This document shows, in pieces, positions 1 through 11,836 of a DNA stretch of 64,000 nt. How positions within the stretch are numbered: the first letter of the stretch is position 1; every line of letters starts with the position of its first letter. Below the pieces are notes generated by a model. It worked only from the letters and a program-made list of their open reading frames with translations. It did no database searches and was not told the origin of the DNA. The position numbers and the translations under genes were made by a program. The stretch is from an uncultured Pelagibacteraceae bacterium (GTDB lineage Bacteria; Pseudomonadota; Alphaproteobacteria; Pelagibacterales; Pelagibacteraceae), in contig CACJMW010000002.1 in assembly GCA_902594655.1 (NCBI GenBank), forward strand, positions 38,518 through 102,517, read 5' to 3'.

Positions 1-495
1 TTCAGTTAAATGTAAAAATATTCCACTTAAATAATGTCTTGTCTCATCATTAGAAACCGAAAACTTACATTTATTTAGAAGTTTAAGTATTGTTTTGGAG
101 TTAAGTTTAAATTCGTTTTCACTAAAGTTCTCCTCTGTGATAGGAAATTCTGATGCTTTAAGGCAATTCAAATTAAATGAAGATTTATCTGACTCTAAAT
201 TTATTTTATTCTCGTTTATTAAATTAAAATTTATTTTTTTTTCGTTACTAAATTTTCTAACTATATCATACAGTGTTGAGCAAGAAGTTGTGGTTTCGCC
301 CTCTTCTATTATTTCAATATTCGAGATATTTTGTATAAAAATTAAATCTAAATCTGTTGCAGTGATTTTAAGACTTTTGTCTTTGGACTCAATTAAAACA
401 TTAGATAAAATAGGCAAAGTACTTCTTTTCTCTATCACACCTTGACAGTAATTTAATGAGTTCTGCAAATCCTTTTGATTTACACTAAATTTCAT
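1..495 (-). CDS. dnaN: DNA polymerase III subunit beta (sliding clamp), truncated by window edge
   Basis: Reverse-strand reading from ATG at 495 gives MKFSVNQKDLQNSLNYCQGVIEKRSTLPILSNVLIES..., a typical DnaN N-terminus; open to position 1; overlaps the dnaA stop by 11 nt. Confidence 0.93.
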   Translation of the reverse strand, partial: MKFSVNQKDLQNSLNYCQGVIEKRSTLPILSNVLIESKDKSLKITATDLDLIFIQNISNIEIIEEGETTTSCSTLYDIVRKFSNEKKINFNLINENKINLESDKSSFNLNCLKASEFPITEENFSENEFKLNSKTILKLLNKCKFSVSNDETRHYLSGIFLHLTE

Positions 496-1912
496 CGCCG
501 TTTTTGTATAAAATTTTATTTTTAAGGTTATCTATTTTTATATTTAATTCATTATCTTGTTTTCTTAATTTTTCGATCGTTTTTACAGAATGTATAACTG
601 TTGTATGATCTCTATTCGAAAAACATCTACCAATTTCAGGTAGGGACTTTGATGTCAGCATTTTAGCTAGGTATATTGCTGTTTGTCTAGGCCTAACTAA
701 ATATCTTGATCTTCTTGATGAAAGCATTTCGTTCTTACTTATTTTAAAACTTTGACAAACCATTGTCTGAATATCGTCAATGGTTACTTTATTTTCATTA
801 ATGTTTAATAAATCTTTTAATATAATCCTTGTTTCAGATAAATTAGGAACTCTATTATATATTCTAGAAAAGGATACAATTCGATTTAATGCACCTACTA
901 GTTCCCTCACACTTGATTTTATTTCTAAACATATAAAATTTTGTACATCTTCGGAAATATCTATTTTATTACTATTTAAAATACTTAGATCTGATATTTT
1001 TTTCTTCACTATTTCTGCCCTCAAATTTAAATCTGGATTTTGAATATCAACAACTAAGCCCCCTGAAAATCTTGATCTAATTCTTTCTTGGATTCTGCTT
1101 AATTTATTCGGAGGTCGGTCTGCAGTTAAAACTATTTGAGACCCTTTATCTAATAAAGTACTGAATGTGTGAAAAAATTCCTCTTGCAAGGCTTCTTTTC
1201 CATTCATGAATTGAATATCATCAATCAATAATACATCTGTATTTCTAAAGTAATCTTTGAATTTAATCATTTCATTTGATTTGATTGATTTTACAAAATG
1301 ATACATGAATCTTTCTGCAGAAATAAACATAACTTTTTTATCTTTTTTAAGACTAAAACCAATAGAATTTAATAGATGAGTTTTGCCCATACCTACACCT
1401 GAATATAAATAGAGAGGATTATAGTTAGAAATACTTTCTGTAACTTTTTTAGAAGCTTCGTAAGCAAGGTTATTACTTGAGCCAACTACAAAATTATCAA
1501 AATTTTTGTTTGGATCAATTCTATTATATTGACCAAAAGAATCTTTGGTAAAAGCTAAATTTGCATCAATAACATTACCAGTGTTATTTATTACATTAGA
1601 AGTATTATTTTCATCGAGTGTAATTTTTGAAACAGTATTTATTTTAAATTCAATTCTATTAATGTTTTTATTATGAGATTTAATAATCTGAATAACATTA
1701 TCTAAATATCTTGAGGTAATCCAATCCCTAATAAATCTTGTAGGAACAGAAATCAACAAATTGTCTAAGTTAATTTCTAGAAGATTCATTTTTTTTAACC
1801 AGCTTTCGAAAACATCATTTCCAAATTTTGTTTTAAAATCTTCTTGAACTAGGTCCCAATTTAAAGTTTCATCTTTTTTTTGATTTAAATTTTGATTAAG
1901 TGAATTTTTCAT
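485..1912 (-). CDS. dnaA: Chromosomal replication initiator protein DnaA
   Basis: Walker A (YSGVGMGKTHL), Walker B (VLLIDDIQF), C-terminal DnaA-box binding signature (GRCFSNRDHTTVIHSVKTIE). Confidence 0.97.
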   Translation of the reverse strand: MKNSLNQNLNQKKDETLNWDLVQEDFKTKFGNDVFESWLKKMNLLEINLDNLLISVPTRFIRDWITSRYLDNVIQIIKSHNKNINRIEFKINTVSKITLDENNTSNVINNTGNVIDANLAFTKDSFGQYNRIDPNKNFDNFVVGSSNNLAYEASKKVTESISNYNPLYLYSGVGMGKTHLLNSIGFSLKKDKKVMFISAERFMYHFVKSIKSNEMIKFKDYFRNTDVLLIDDIQFMNGKEALQEEFFHTFSTLLDKGSQIVLTADRPPNKLSRIQERIRSRFSGGLVVDIQNPDLNLRAEIVKKKISDLSILNSNKIDISEDVQNFICLEIKSSVRELVGALNRIVSFSRIYNRVPNLSETRIILKDLLNINENKVTIDDIQTMVCQSFKISKNEMLSSRRSRYLVRPRQTAIYLAKMLTSKSLPEIGRCFSNRDHTTVIHSVKTIEKLRKQDNELNIKIDNLKNKILYKNGDEI

Positions 1913-2149
1913 TCAAACCTTTTAAATCTTAAATAATTATTTTATGCAAATGATAAATTTTATTTTATAAAAAAAAATGTAATCCTTAATTGAAAATTTT
2001 TTTTTAAAAATAAAATCTTAGATTGAATTGGTTTTTAAAAAAAATAGAGGTTGTAAATTTTATTATTAAAAGTTATATCAAATTTGTTTACTTAATATTT
2101 TATATATTTAGTATTTAGAGATACAAATAAATACAACTAGTTGATTCAA

Positions 2150-2410
2150 TTAAAGAGCGTTAACTCTTTTTGTGATCCTTGAGACATTTCTTGACGCATT
2201 TTGTTTTTTAATTACGCCAGTTTTGGCAATTTTCATCAACTCAGAATTTAGTTTTGGTAGAAATACCAAGGCCGCTTTTTTATCTTTTTTTTCAATTAAA
2301 AGGTTAATTTGCTTAATTGCATTTCTATATCTGCTTTTTCTAGACTTATTAACCAAAGTCTGTCTTTGGATTCTTCTGTTTGTTTTAATTGCTGATTTAG
2401 TATTCGCCAT
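2150..2410 (-). CDS. rpsT: 30S ribosomal protein S20
   Basis: MANTKSAIKTNRRIQRQTLVNKSRKSRYRNAIK..., 86 aa, next to dnaA as is common in alphaproteobacteria. Confidence 0.95.
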   Translation of the reverse strand: MANTKSAIKTNRRIQRQTLVNKSRKSRYRNAIKQINLLIEKKDKKAALVFLPKLNSELMKIAKTGVIKKQNASRNVSRITKRVNAL

Positions 2411-2461
2411 CTGCGCGATTGTATAGCTTGCTTATTTTATATGGTCAATTAATTTTTTTAA

Positions 2462-3325
2462 TCATTTTTGGCAATTATTACACATGTAAGTAGACCTATT
2501 TGAAATATTTAACTTTATAATTGTGCCTGAGCATAATTTATTTTTACACTTTTCATTTTCTCTGTCATACGCTCGAAATTCTTTCTGATATGTGCCTTGA
2601 CTACCTTTTATAGAATAAAAGTTATTTATCGTCGACCCTCCCTTTTGAATTGCATGTTTAAGTACTTTTTTTGAATAGAATATAATCTTATTTATTTCTT
2701 TATCAATTAGTTTGCCAGACAATTTAAGTGGGTTTACTTTTGAAAAATTTAAAATTTCATTTGCGTATATATTGCCAATTCCAGATACAAAACTTTGATC
2801 AATTAAAGTATTTTTAATGTTTTTTGTTTTTTTATAAAAGTAATTTCTTACATACTTTAAATTAAAATTCTTTCCAAATGGTTCAGGGCCAAATCTTCTA
2901 AAATAATTTTTTAAATTTTTTTGCCCTTTGATAAGTTTAATAAACCCAAACTTTCGAGGATCATTAAAAATGATTGAAAAACTTTTAAAATTAAAAAAAA
3001 TATGATTATGTTTTTTTGGAAGATTTTTTGAATGATAAAAACTTAAATTTGTATTTTGAGGATTGTATTTATTTTTTACTATATGTAATGTACCTGACAT
3101 TCCTAGATGAACTATTAAAAACAAATTATTTTTAAACTCAATGACAACATATTTTGATATTCTATTGACATTTAAAATTTTAAGATGAGACAATTTTTTT
3201 GATAGGTTTTCAGGAACTGGAAATCTTAGTTTTTTATTTTTAACTATTATTTTTGATAAACTTTTATTTAGTATATATTTTTCTAGTGACTGTTTTACTA
3301 CTTCTACTTCTGGTAATTCTGGCAT
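2462..3325 (-). CDS. mutM: Formamidopyrimidine-DNA glycosylase
   Basis: MPELPEVEVVKQSL N-terminus, C-terminal zinc finger (CKNKLCSGTI...YMCNNCQ). Confidence 0.95.
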   Translation of the reverse strand: MPELPEVEVVKQSLEKYILNKSLSKIIVKNKKLRFPVPENLSKKLSHLKILNVNRISKYVVIEFKNNLFLIVHLGMSGTLHIVKNKYNPQNTNLSFYHSKNLPKKHNHIFFNFKSFSIIFNDPRKFGFIKLIKGQKNLKNYFRRFGPEPFGKNFNLKYVRNYFYKKTKNIKNTLIDQSFVSGIGNIYANEILNFSKVNPLKLSGKLIDKEINKIIFYSKKVLKHAIQKGGSTINNFYSIKGSQGTYQKEFRAYDRENEKCKNKLCSGTIIKLNISNRSTYMCNNCQK

Positions 3326-3360
3326 ATCAGACTATATTAATAAAAAATTTAAAAATAAAT

Positions 3361-4065
3361 ATGCAACAAAAGCTACAAAATACAAAAAATCTAGTATCTG
3401 ACGTATTTGATAAAGTTTATGATAAATATGATCTAATGAACAATTTAATGTCTTTGGGTGTTCATAATTCTTGGAAAAAACAATTGATATATTCTATGAA
3501 ACCAAAAAGGAATAAAAAATTAATAGATGTTGCATGTGGTACTGGTGATATTGCAAAATTATTTTCTGATGCAACATACAGTAAATCAAAAGTACAATGT
3601 GTTGATCCAAATAAAAAAATGGTTTCGCTTGGAAAAAGAAAACTAAGAAATTATAAAAATATAAATTGGAAAATTGCATCAGCTGAGAAGTTGCCGTTTG
3701 AGGACTCACAATTTGACTATTATGTCATCAGTTTTGGTTTAAGAAATACAAAAAATTTAAATAAAGCTTTATCGGAAGCATTTAGGGTATTAAAAAGGGG
3801 AGGAAGATTTTTTTGTCTAGAATTTTCTAAAATTAACAACGATTATTTAGATTTTATTTATAAGAATTATTCAAAGTTAATACCAGTAATTGGTGAATTA
3901 ATTGTTGGGGATAAAAAACCATATGAGTATTTAATACAAAGTATTAATGAATTTGTTGATCAAGAACAGCTACTTCAATTAATGAAGAAAAGTAGATTTG
4001 ATAAATGCACTTATTTAAATTTAAATGGTGGTATTGTAGCATTGCATAGTGCTTGGAAAATATAA
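3361..4065 (+). CDS. ubiE: Ubiquinone/menaquinone biosynthesis C-methyltransferase
   Basis: VFDKVYDKYDLMNNLMSLGVHNSWK, DVACGTGDIA SAM motif; start placed at internal ATG 3361 because upstream codons of the ORF lie in mutM antisense. Confidence 0.93.
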   Translation: MQQKLQNTKNLVSDVFDKVYDKYDLMNNLMSLGVHNSWKKQLIYSMKPKRNKKLIDVACGTGDIAKLFSDATYSKSKVQCVDPNKKMVSLGKRKLRNYKNINWKIASAEKLPFEDSQFDYYVISFGLRNTKNLNKALSEAFRVLKRGGRFFCLEFSKINNDYLDFIYKNYSKLIPVIGELIVGDKKPYEYLIQSINEFVDQEQLLQLMKKSRFDKCTYLNLNGGIVALHSAWKI

Positions 4066-5627
4066 TGATAAGAAAAATAATAACTTTATTTAAAATTGGA
4101 AGAAAACTAGCTTTATCTGATGCTTTAAATATAGTTTCAAAAGTTTATAAAGTCCCAATCTTAATAAAAATTTTTTTTAGTGTTTTAGGCCTTTTTGGAA
4201 AAAAAAGCTTTAATCAAAATTATAACGAAGAGGAGAGACTATGCAGATCAATGGAGTCTATGGGAATTACATTCATAAAACTTGGTCAATTTTTAGCAAC
4301 AAGACCCGATATTATTGGAGAAAAATTATCAGAACAATTACAAACACTACAAGATAAAGTGCCAGCATTTTCAAGAGATCTTGCTTTAAATGAAATTAAA
4401 TATGGAGTCGGTATTGATAATTATAAAGATTATTTAAATATTTCTGAACCAATCGCTGCTGCTTCTATTGCACAAGTACATAAAGCTCAAATAAAACATG
4501 ATGGAATTTTAAAAGAAGTAGCTATTAAAGTTTTAAGACCAAATATTAAAAAAGTCTTTAATGAAGAAATAGAGGCATTAATGCTACTTGCTTATTTGAT
4601 TGAGTCATTAATAAAAAAAACAAAAAGGCTAAAGCTTTTAGAAGTTGTTTTTTTATTAAAAGAAATAACAAATCATGAAATGGATTTGAGATTTGAAGCT
4701 GCGGCAGCAAATGAATTTTATGAAAATACAAGAAACGATGTTGGTTTTAAAATTCCAAAAATATACTGGAAGCTTACAAGCGATAATGTTTTAACCTTAG
4801 ATTGGGTTGATGCTATTTCGATTAGAGAGGTAAAAAAAATTAGTACTCTTGGTGTTAATCTAAAAAAGTTGGCAAGAGATATTATTCAACACTTTCTAAG
4901 ACATGCAGTTAGAGATGGATACTTTCATGCAGATATGCATCAAGGAAATTTACTTGTAGATAATAGTGGACAATTAATTTTTATTGATTTTGGTATTATG
5001 GGTAGAATTGATAAAATAAATCGGAGATTTTTAGCAGAAATATTATATGGATTTATTAAAAGAGATTATAAAAAAGTAGCTCAGGTGCATATAGCTGCAG
5101 GCCTAGTGCCTCAAAATGTTAATTCTGAGGAGTTAGCACAAGCTTTAAGATCAATTGGTGAACCAATATTTGGTCAATCAGTAAAGGATATTTCTGGGGG
5201 GAAATTACTTAAACAATTATTTGATATAACGGAAAAGTTTAATATGCAGACACAACCACAATTACTTTTACTTCAAAAAACAATGGTAGTTGTGGAAGGT
5301 GTTGCAAGAAAACTAGATCCTGATGCAAATATATGGGAAATATCTCAGCCAGTTTTGGAAAAATGGCTTAAAGATACAAAAGACCCAATAAATGAAATTG
5401 GAAATATTTTAAAAAATACCTCTGAAGTTTTAAAAAAGCTACCTGACTTACCTCAAGTGATGGATAAAGCAAATCAAGCCTTGACCTTTTTCGCAAGTGG
5501 ACAAATTCCGCAAAACTCTAATACTTACTCATCTTTAAATGAAAAAAAAAACGAACTAAAATCTTTCAAAAATCAAAGTATTATTGGTTTAATATTTCTT
5601 GTAATTTTATCGATCATAGTATTTTAA
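4065..5627 (+). CDS. ubiB: UbiB/ABC1-family protein involved in ubiquinone biosynthesis
   Basis: KxGQ motif (FIKLGQFLATRPDI), AAAASIAQVH-like motif, atypical kinase core (YFHADMHQGNLLV, IDFGIMG); starts by TAATGA overlap with ubiE. Confidence 0.93.
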   Translation: MIRKIITLFKIGRKLALSDALNIVSKVYKVPILIKIFFSVLGLFGKKSFNQNYNEEERLCRSMESMGITFIKLGQFLATRPDIIGEKLSEQLQTLQDKVPAFSRDLALNEIKYGVGIDNYKDYLNISEPIAAASIAQVHKAQIKHDGILKEVAIKVLRPNIKKVFNEEIEALMLLAYLIESLIKKTKRLKLLEVVFLLKEITNHEMDLRFEAAAANEFYENTRNDVGFKIPKIYWKLTSDNVLTLDWVDAISIREVKKISTLGVNLKKLARDIIQHFLRHAVRDGYFHADMHQGNLLVDNSGQLIFIDFGIMGRIDKINRRFLAEILYGFIKRDYKKVAQVHIAAGLVPQNVNSEELAQALRSIGEPIFGQSVKDISGGKLLKQLFDITEKFNMQTQPQLLLLQKTMVVVEGVARKLDPDANIWEISQPVLEKWLKDTKDPINEIGNILKNTSEVLKKLPDLPQVMDKANQALTFFASGQIPQNSNTYSSLNEKKNELKSFKNQSIIGLIFLVILSIIVF

Positions 5628-5634
5628 TTTCAAA

Positions 5635-6846
5635 ATGGAAAATTTGATAAACAAAAAAATACTGTTAGTAATTTGTGGAGGAATAGCTGCATATAAGTCT
5701 TTAGAATTAATTAGAATCTTTAAAAAAAATAAATGCCAAGTTAAAACTATTCTTACTAGAGGAGCTTTGGAATTTATAACTCCTCTATCAGTTAGTTCTC
5801 TTTCTAATGAAAAAGTTTATACAAATTTATTTGATTTCAAAAATGAAGCAGAAATGGATCATATATCTTTGTCAAGATGGGCGGATTTAGTATTATTCGC
5901 TCCCGTTACAGCAAATAAAATTGCTCAATTAAGTAATGGTTTAGCTGAAGATTTAGCTACTACTATTGCTTTAGCTTCAGATAAGGATATTTTCCTTGTG
6001 CCAGCAATGAATGTAAGAATGTGGGAGAACACCATAACAAAAACTAATATAAAGAAACTTGTTAATTCGAACTATAAAATTATAGGTCCAGACATTGGTG
6101 AAATGGCTTGTGGAGAATATGGCTCTGGAAAATTTTCTGATCCTGTCAAAATTTCAAATGTATTAAATGATTATTTTAAAAGTATTCAAGGGAACAAAAA
6201 ATTCAAAGCACTTGTAACTGCAGGACCAACTAGAGAGTATATTGATCCAGTAAGATTTATAACAAATAGATCATCTGGAAAGCAAGGTTATGCAATTGCA
6301 AAAGAGCTACAAAAAAATGGTTTTCAAACTACACTTATCTCTGGACCAACGAATCTTGTATCGCCAGATGGCCTTAAATTAGTTAACGTTAACAGTGCGA
6401 ATGAAATGTATGAAAAAACTATTGAACACCTTCCAGTGGATGTAGCCATATTTGCAGCTGCGGTTGCAGACTTTAAAATGAAAGAAATAAGTAATTTTAA
6501 AATCAAAAAAGAAAATCTGTCAAATCTAGAAATAGAAAAAACTAAAGATATTCTTGGTCATACTTCAAAACATAACAGTATAAGACCTAAACTTGTTATA
6601 GGATTTGCCGCAGAAACAAATAATTTGAATGAAAACTCAAGAAAAAAATTGATTGAAAAGAATTGTGATTGGGTTGTTGCCAATAATGTATCAAATAAAG
6701 AAATAGGATTTGATAGCGACTACAATGAAATTAAAATATTTAACAAAAATAATCAAAATATTGATAATATTTCTTTTAATACTAAGGAAATGATTGCTAA
6801 AAGGTTAGTAGAAAAAATTTCTAACGAACTTAAAGCAAATGGTTAA
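5635..6846 (+). CDS. coaBC: Bifunctional phosphopantothenoylcysteine decarboxylase/phosphopantothenate-cysteine ligase
   Basis: CoaC flavoprotein N-term (ILLVICGGIAAYKSLELIR, PAMNVRMW), CoaB C-term (VTAGPTREYIDPVRFITNRSSGKQG). Confidence 0.94.
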   Translation: MENLINKKILLVICGGIAAYKSLELIRIFKKNKCQVKTILTRGALEFITPLSVSSLSNEKVYTNLFDFKNEAEMDHISLSRWADLVLFAPVTANKIAQLSNGLAEDLATTIALASDKDIFLVPAMNVRMWENTITKTNIKKLVNSNYKIIGPDIGEMACGEYGSGKFSDPVKISNVLNDYFKSIQGNKKFKALVTAGPTREYIDPVRFITNRSSGKQGYAIAKELQKNGFQTTLISGPTNLVSPDGLKLVNVNSANEMYEKTIEHLPVDVAIFAAAVADFKMKEISNFKIKKENLSNLEIEKTKDILGHTSKHNSIRPKLVIGFAAETNNLNENSRKKLIEKNCDWVVANNVSNKEIGFDSDYNEIKIFNKNNQNIDNISFNTKEMIAKRLVEKISNELKANG

Positions 6847-7276
6847 AATCCTTTTTAAAAAATTAAATTCAAAAGTTAAGCTACCAAAATATAAAACTGA
6901 TGGCTCTTCTGGAATGGATCTAATGGCTTTTATAAACAAACCTATTTCAATAATGCCGCAAAAATCTGAACTAATACCAACTGGTATATCTATTGCAATC
7001 CCAGAAAATACAGAAGTCCAGATTAGACCAAGATCTGGATTAGCGGCTAAAAATTATATTTCTGTTTTAAATACCCCTGGCACAATTGATAGTGACTATC
7101 GTGGAGAATTAAAAGTTATTCTCTATAATTATGGAACTAAAGAATTTATAGTTAATAATGAGGATAGAATAGCTCAAATGGTGTTAGTTCCAGTAATCAA
7201 AGCTACTTTTGAAGAAGTTGAACAATTACCAGATACAATTAGAGGTGATGGTGGTTTTGGATCTACAGGAAAATGA
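6839..7276 (+). CDS. dut: dUTP diphosphatase
   Basis: Trimeric dUTPase motifs: DGSSGMDLMA, RPRSGLA, GTIDSDYRGE, RIAQMVL, GDGGFGSTG. Confidence 0.95.
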   Translation: MVKILFKKLNSKVKLPKYKTDGSSGMDLMAFINKPISIMPQKSELIPTGISIAIPENTEVQIRPRSGLAAKNYISVLNTPGTIDSDYRGELKVILYNYGTKEFIVNNEDRIAQMVLVPVIKATFEEVEQLPDTIRGDGGFGSTGK

Positions 7277-8025
7277 GTAGATTAAACAAAAATTATCTTG
7301 ATAGATATTCTAGACAAATTGTTTTAAAAAATATTGGTATATCTGGCCAAAAAAAAATTAGTTCATCAAAGGTTTTTATTGTTGGTGCAGGAGGACTTGG
7401 ATGTCCAATTGCTAATTTGTTATGTCGAGCAGGTGTAGGTGAAATTGGCGTAATAGATCATGATAAAGTTTCTTTATCAAATTTAAACAGACAAACTTTG
7501 TATAATACAAGTGATATTAACAAATTTAAAGTTTTAGTATTGAAGCAAAAACTTAAAAAAATTAATCCTTTAGTTAAAATTAACATATATAAAAAAAAAA
7601 TTAACGAAAAAAATATAGATAATTTAATTTCAAAATATCAAATTATTGTTGATGCTTCTGATAACTTTAATACTAAATTCTTACTAAATAAAAAATCTAT
7701 TAAGTACAAAAAAAAACTAATTGTAGGTGCAATTAGTAAATTTGACGGGCATATTTTCGTATTCAATTTTATGAATAAAAAAAGTACATGCTTGAAATGT
7801 TTTTACCAAGAAAAGCCTTCTGATGAAATTTTAAACTGCGACCAAGAAGGAATACTTGGAACGAGTGCAAGTGTGGTTGGATCTTTGCAAGCTAACGAAA
7901 TTTTAAAAGCAATTATTGGATCAAAAAATGTTTTGGAAAATTCAATATTGATTTTAAATACATTTAATTTAAAGATAAGAATTGTTAAATTCAGGAAAAT
8001 TAAAAATTGTATATGCGACCTATAA
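7273..8025 (+). CDS. HesA/MoeB/ThiF family adenylyltransferase (E1-like)
   Basis: YSRQIVLKNIGISGQKKI, VGAGGLGCPIANLLCRAGVG nucleotide-binding motif, DHDKVSLSNLNRQ, CxxC pairs. Confidence 0.85.
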   Translation: MSRLNKNYLDRYSRQIVLKNIGISGQKKISSSKVFIVGAGGLGCPIANLLCRAGVGEIGVIDHDKVSLSNLNRQTLYNTSDINKFKVLVLKQKLKKINPLVKINIYKKKINEKNIDNLISKYQIIVDASDNFNTKFLLNKKSIKYKKKLIVGAISKFDGHIFVFNFMNKKSTCLKCFYQEKPSDEILNCDQEGILGTSASVVGSLQANEILKAIIGSKNVLENSILILNTFNLKIRIVKFRKIKNCICDL

Positions 8026-8462
8026 TTATTTCCATTACTTTTTTTTTAGTGATTTTTTTAACACAAATTAGTTTTGCTGAAGAATTTTTAATGTTAAAAA
8101 ATAACAAAGTAAATGTCAGATACGGTCCAAGTTTTGAACATCCAATTAAATATGTTTATTTAAAAAAATATTTGCCTATAAAAATTATTGATAAAAAAGA
8201 AAATTTTAGAAGAATAATTGATCATAAACATAACAGTGGATGGATACACACTTCTCAGTTAAAAAAATCCTCCTCAGTTATTTTAACAGAAAATCAGTTT
8301 ATATTTAATAAACCTACTCAATTTTCAAAACCAATTGCTGTTGCTAAAAAGGGTAAACTTATTTTAATTTCAAAATGCAAAGATAATTGGTGTAAAACCA
8401 AAAATGAAAGTATCTCGGGATGGCTTTTATTTAATAATTTTTGGGGAAAATTGCCTAATTAA
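8007..8462 (+). CDS. SH3-domain-containing secreted protein
   Basis: N-terminal signal peptide; NVRYGPSFEHPIKYVYLKKYLPIKIIDKKENFRRI..GWIHTSQL, bacterial SH3 pattern. Confidence 0.7.
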   Translation: MYMRPIIISITFFLVIFLTQISFAEEFLMLKNNKVNVRYGPSFEHPIKYVYLKKYLPIKIIDKKENFRRIIDHKHNSGWIHTSQLKKSSSVILTENQFIFNKPTQFSKPIAVAKKGKLILISKCKDNWCKTKNESISGWLLFNNFWGKLPN

Positions 8463-9048
8463 AAGGATCCTCTAAAACACAAGCCACAAGATGAACTCTT
8501 GCTTGCTCACCGCCATTAAAAAAATTATGAAATTTTTTGTTATTTGTGATTGTTGCTGTTCCATCAGCAGGCATATGTTTAGCAACGTTTTCGATTACCA
8601 TCATGCATCCTTTGTTAGTGACAATTGGTATATGTAATCTGGGTTCTGGATCTTTATGCCAACTCAAGGTGGATCTAGGTTCTTTTAACAAAAGTCTTAC
8701 TCTGCCAAGTTTGAACTTGGCTTTTAAAGTCTCATAAACTTCTTTAAAATAGGTGTTCTCAAACTCTGGAACAAGCTCAGTATATTTTGACTCATCTATA
8801 TCTATATCTCTTGAAACTTCTTTTCCTGTCTCATCAGCTATTGTCCAGTATTTTCCTCTTACATTATTGCCCTCAACAGAGCTTTTGTCATTTGGAACTC
8901 TATTGAGCGAGATAGCACCAAAATGCGTTACACCAGGAGACTTAAATTTTTTTATCTCCAAAACTTTTTCAAGATCTTTTCTTAGTTTTGAAATATCAAA
9001 TTTTAAATCTGGTACTTGATAAAAATCTTCAAAACTCATTTCCGCCAT
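8455..9048 (-). CDS. Aspartyl/asparaginyl beta-hydroxylase-like 2OG-Fe(II) oxygenase
   Basis: SWHKDPEPRLHIPIVTNKGCMMVIEN...FHNFFNGGEQARVHLVA: HxD...H facial-triad style and RLHIPIVTN motif. Confidence 0.6.
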   Translation of the reverse strand: MAEMSFEDFYQVPDLKFDISKLRKDLEKVLEIKKFKSPGVTHFGAISLNRVPNDKSSVEGNNVRGKYWTIADETGKEVSRDIDIDESKYTELVPEFENTYFKEVYETLKAKFKLGRVRLLLKEPRSTLSWHKDPEPRLHIPIVTNKGCMMVIENVAKHMPADGTATITNNKKFHNFFNGGEQARVHLVACVLEDPFN

Positions 9049-9062
9049 AAGTTTATTCCTTG

Positions 9063-11285
<2,223 letters not shown>

Positions 11286-11327
11286 CTATTTATTAAAAAT
11301 ATATGATTTAAAATAATCAAAGTCAAG

Positions 11328-11350
11328 TAGTTTAGAATGATTATAAACTA
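11328..11350. promoter_or_regulatory. Putative Irr/Fur-superfamily operator upstream of katG
   Basis: TAGTTTAgaatgattaTAAACTA, perfect 7-bp inverted repeat ~55 bp from katG start; its reverse complement differs from the 11767-11789 site at 2 of 23 positions. Confidence 0.65.
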
Positions 11351-11767
11351 GATATTCTTAGAAATTTTGAATGTTACTTCTATATCCTCAATTTTTTTTC
11401 CACTTGGAGGCGTTGGTATTTTCTTCAATTCAACTTCTTCACTATTTATATCAATAAGTTCTTTTGTTTGCTCATCATAAAAGTGGTGATGCAAAGAGGT
11501 ATTTGTATCATAGAATGAATTTTCATTTCCTAAATTAATTTCTTTTAAGTAACCTTTTTTTTGAAATGCATGTATTGTATTATAGACAGTTGCTAATGAA
11601 ATTTTTTCATTGTGGAGATTTTTAATAATTTTCATTAGATCACTAATTGAAAAATGAAAAGTTTTATCTCTATCAAAAAGGGCTTCGCAAATTTTAATTC
11701 TTTGTTTTGTAGGTCTTAACCCAGAATTTCTTAGTTTTTTTATATAATTTGCTTCACGGTTAGACAT
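11348..11767 (-). CDS. irr: Fur-family transcriptional regulator, Irr-like
   Basis: LRNSGLRPTKQRIKICEALF, ISLATVYNTIHAFQKKGYLKEI, SFYDTNTSLHHHFYDE, IPTPPSGK: Irr-type signature motifs. Confidence 0.8.
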   Translation of the reverse strand: MSNREANYIKKLRNSGLRPTKQRIKICEALFDRDKTFHFSISDLMKIIKNLHNEKISLATVYNTIHAFQKKGYLKEINLGNENSFYDTNTSLHHHFYDEQTKELIDINSEEVELKKIPTPPSGKKIEDIEVTFKISKNI

Positions 11768-11789
11768 AGTTTATAATAGTTCTAAACTA
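11767..11789. promoter_or_regulatory. Putative Irr/Fur-superfamily operator in the irr-fabA divergent region
   Basis: TAGTTTATAATAGTTCTAAACTA palindrome starting at the irr start codon and ~48 bp upstream of fabA. Confidence 0.65.
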
Positions 11790-11836
11790 TAGTAATGTTA
11801 TATTTGCTCTAAATCAAGTATTAAGGTTACACTTTT

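Noticed and set aside
95-445. Plus-strand 116-aa ORF
   Set aside because: Antisense to dnaN, which reads continuously on the minus strand; no recognisable domain.
780-1043. Plus-strand 87-aa ORF
   Set aside because: Antisense within dnaA; low-complexity hydrophobic translation typical of AT-rich antisense frames.
1913-2149. oriC at the dnaA-rpsT intergenic region
   Set aside because: AT-rich but no DnaA-box-like TTATCCACA seen; hemE side is a better candidate.
2172-2426. Plus-strand 84-aa ORF
   Set aside because: Antisense to rpsT.
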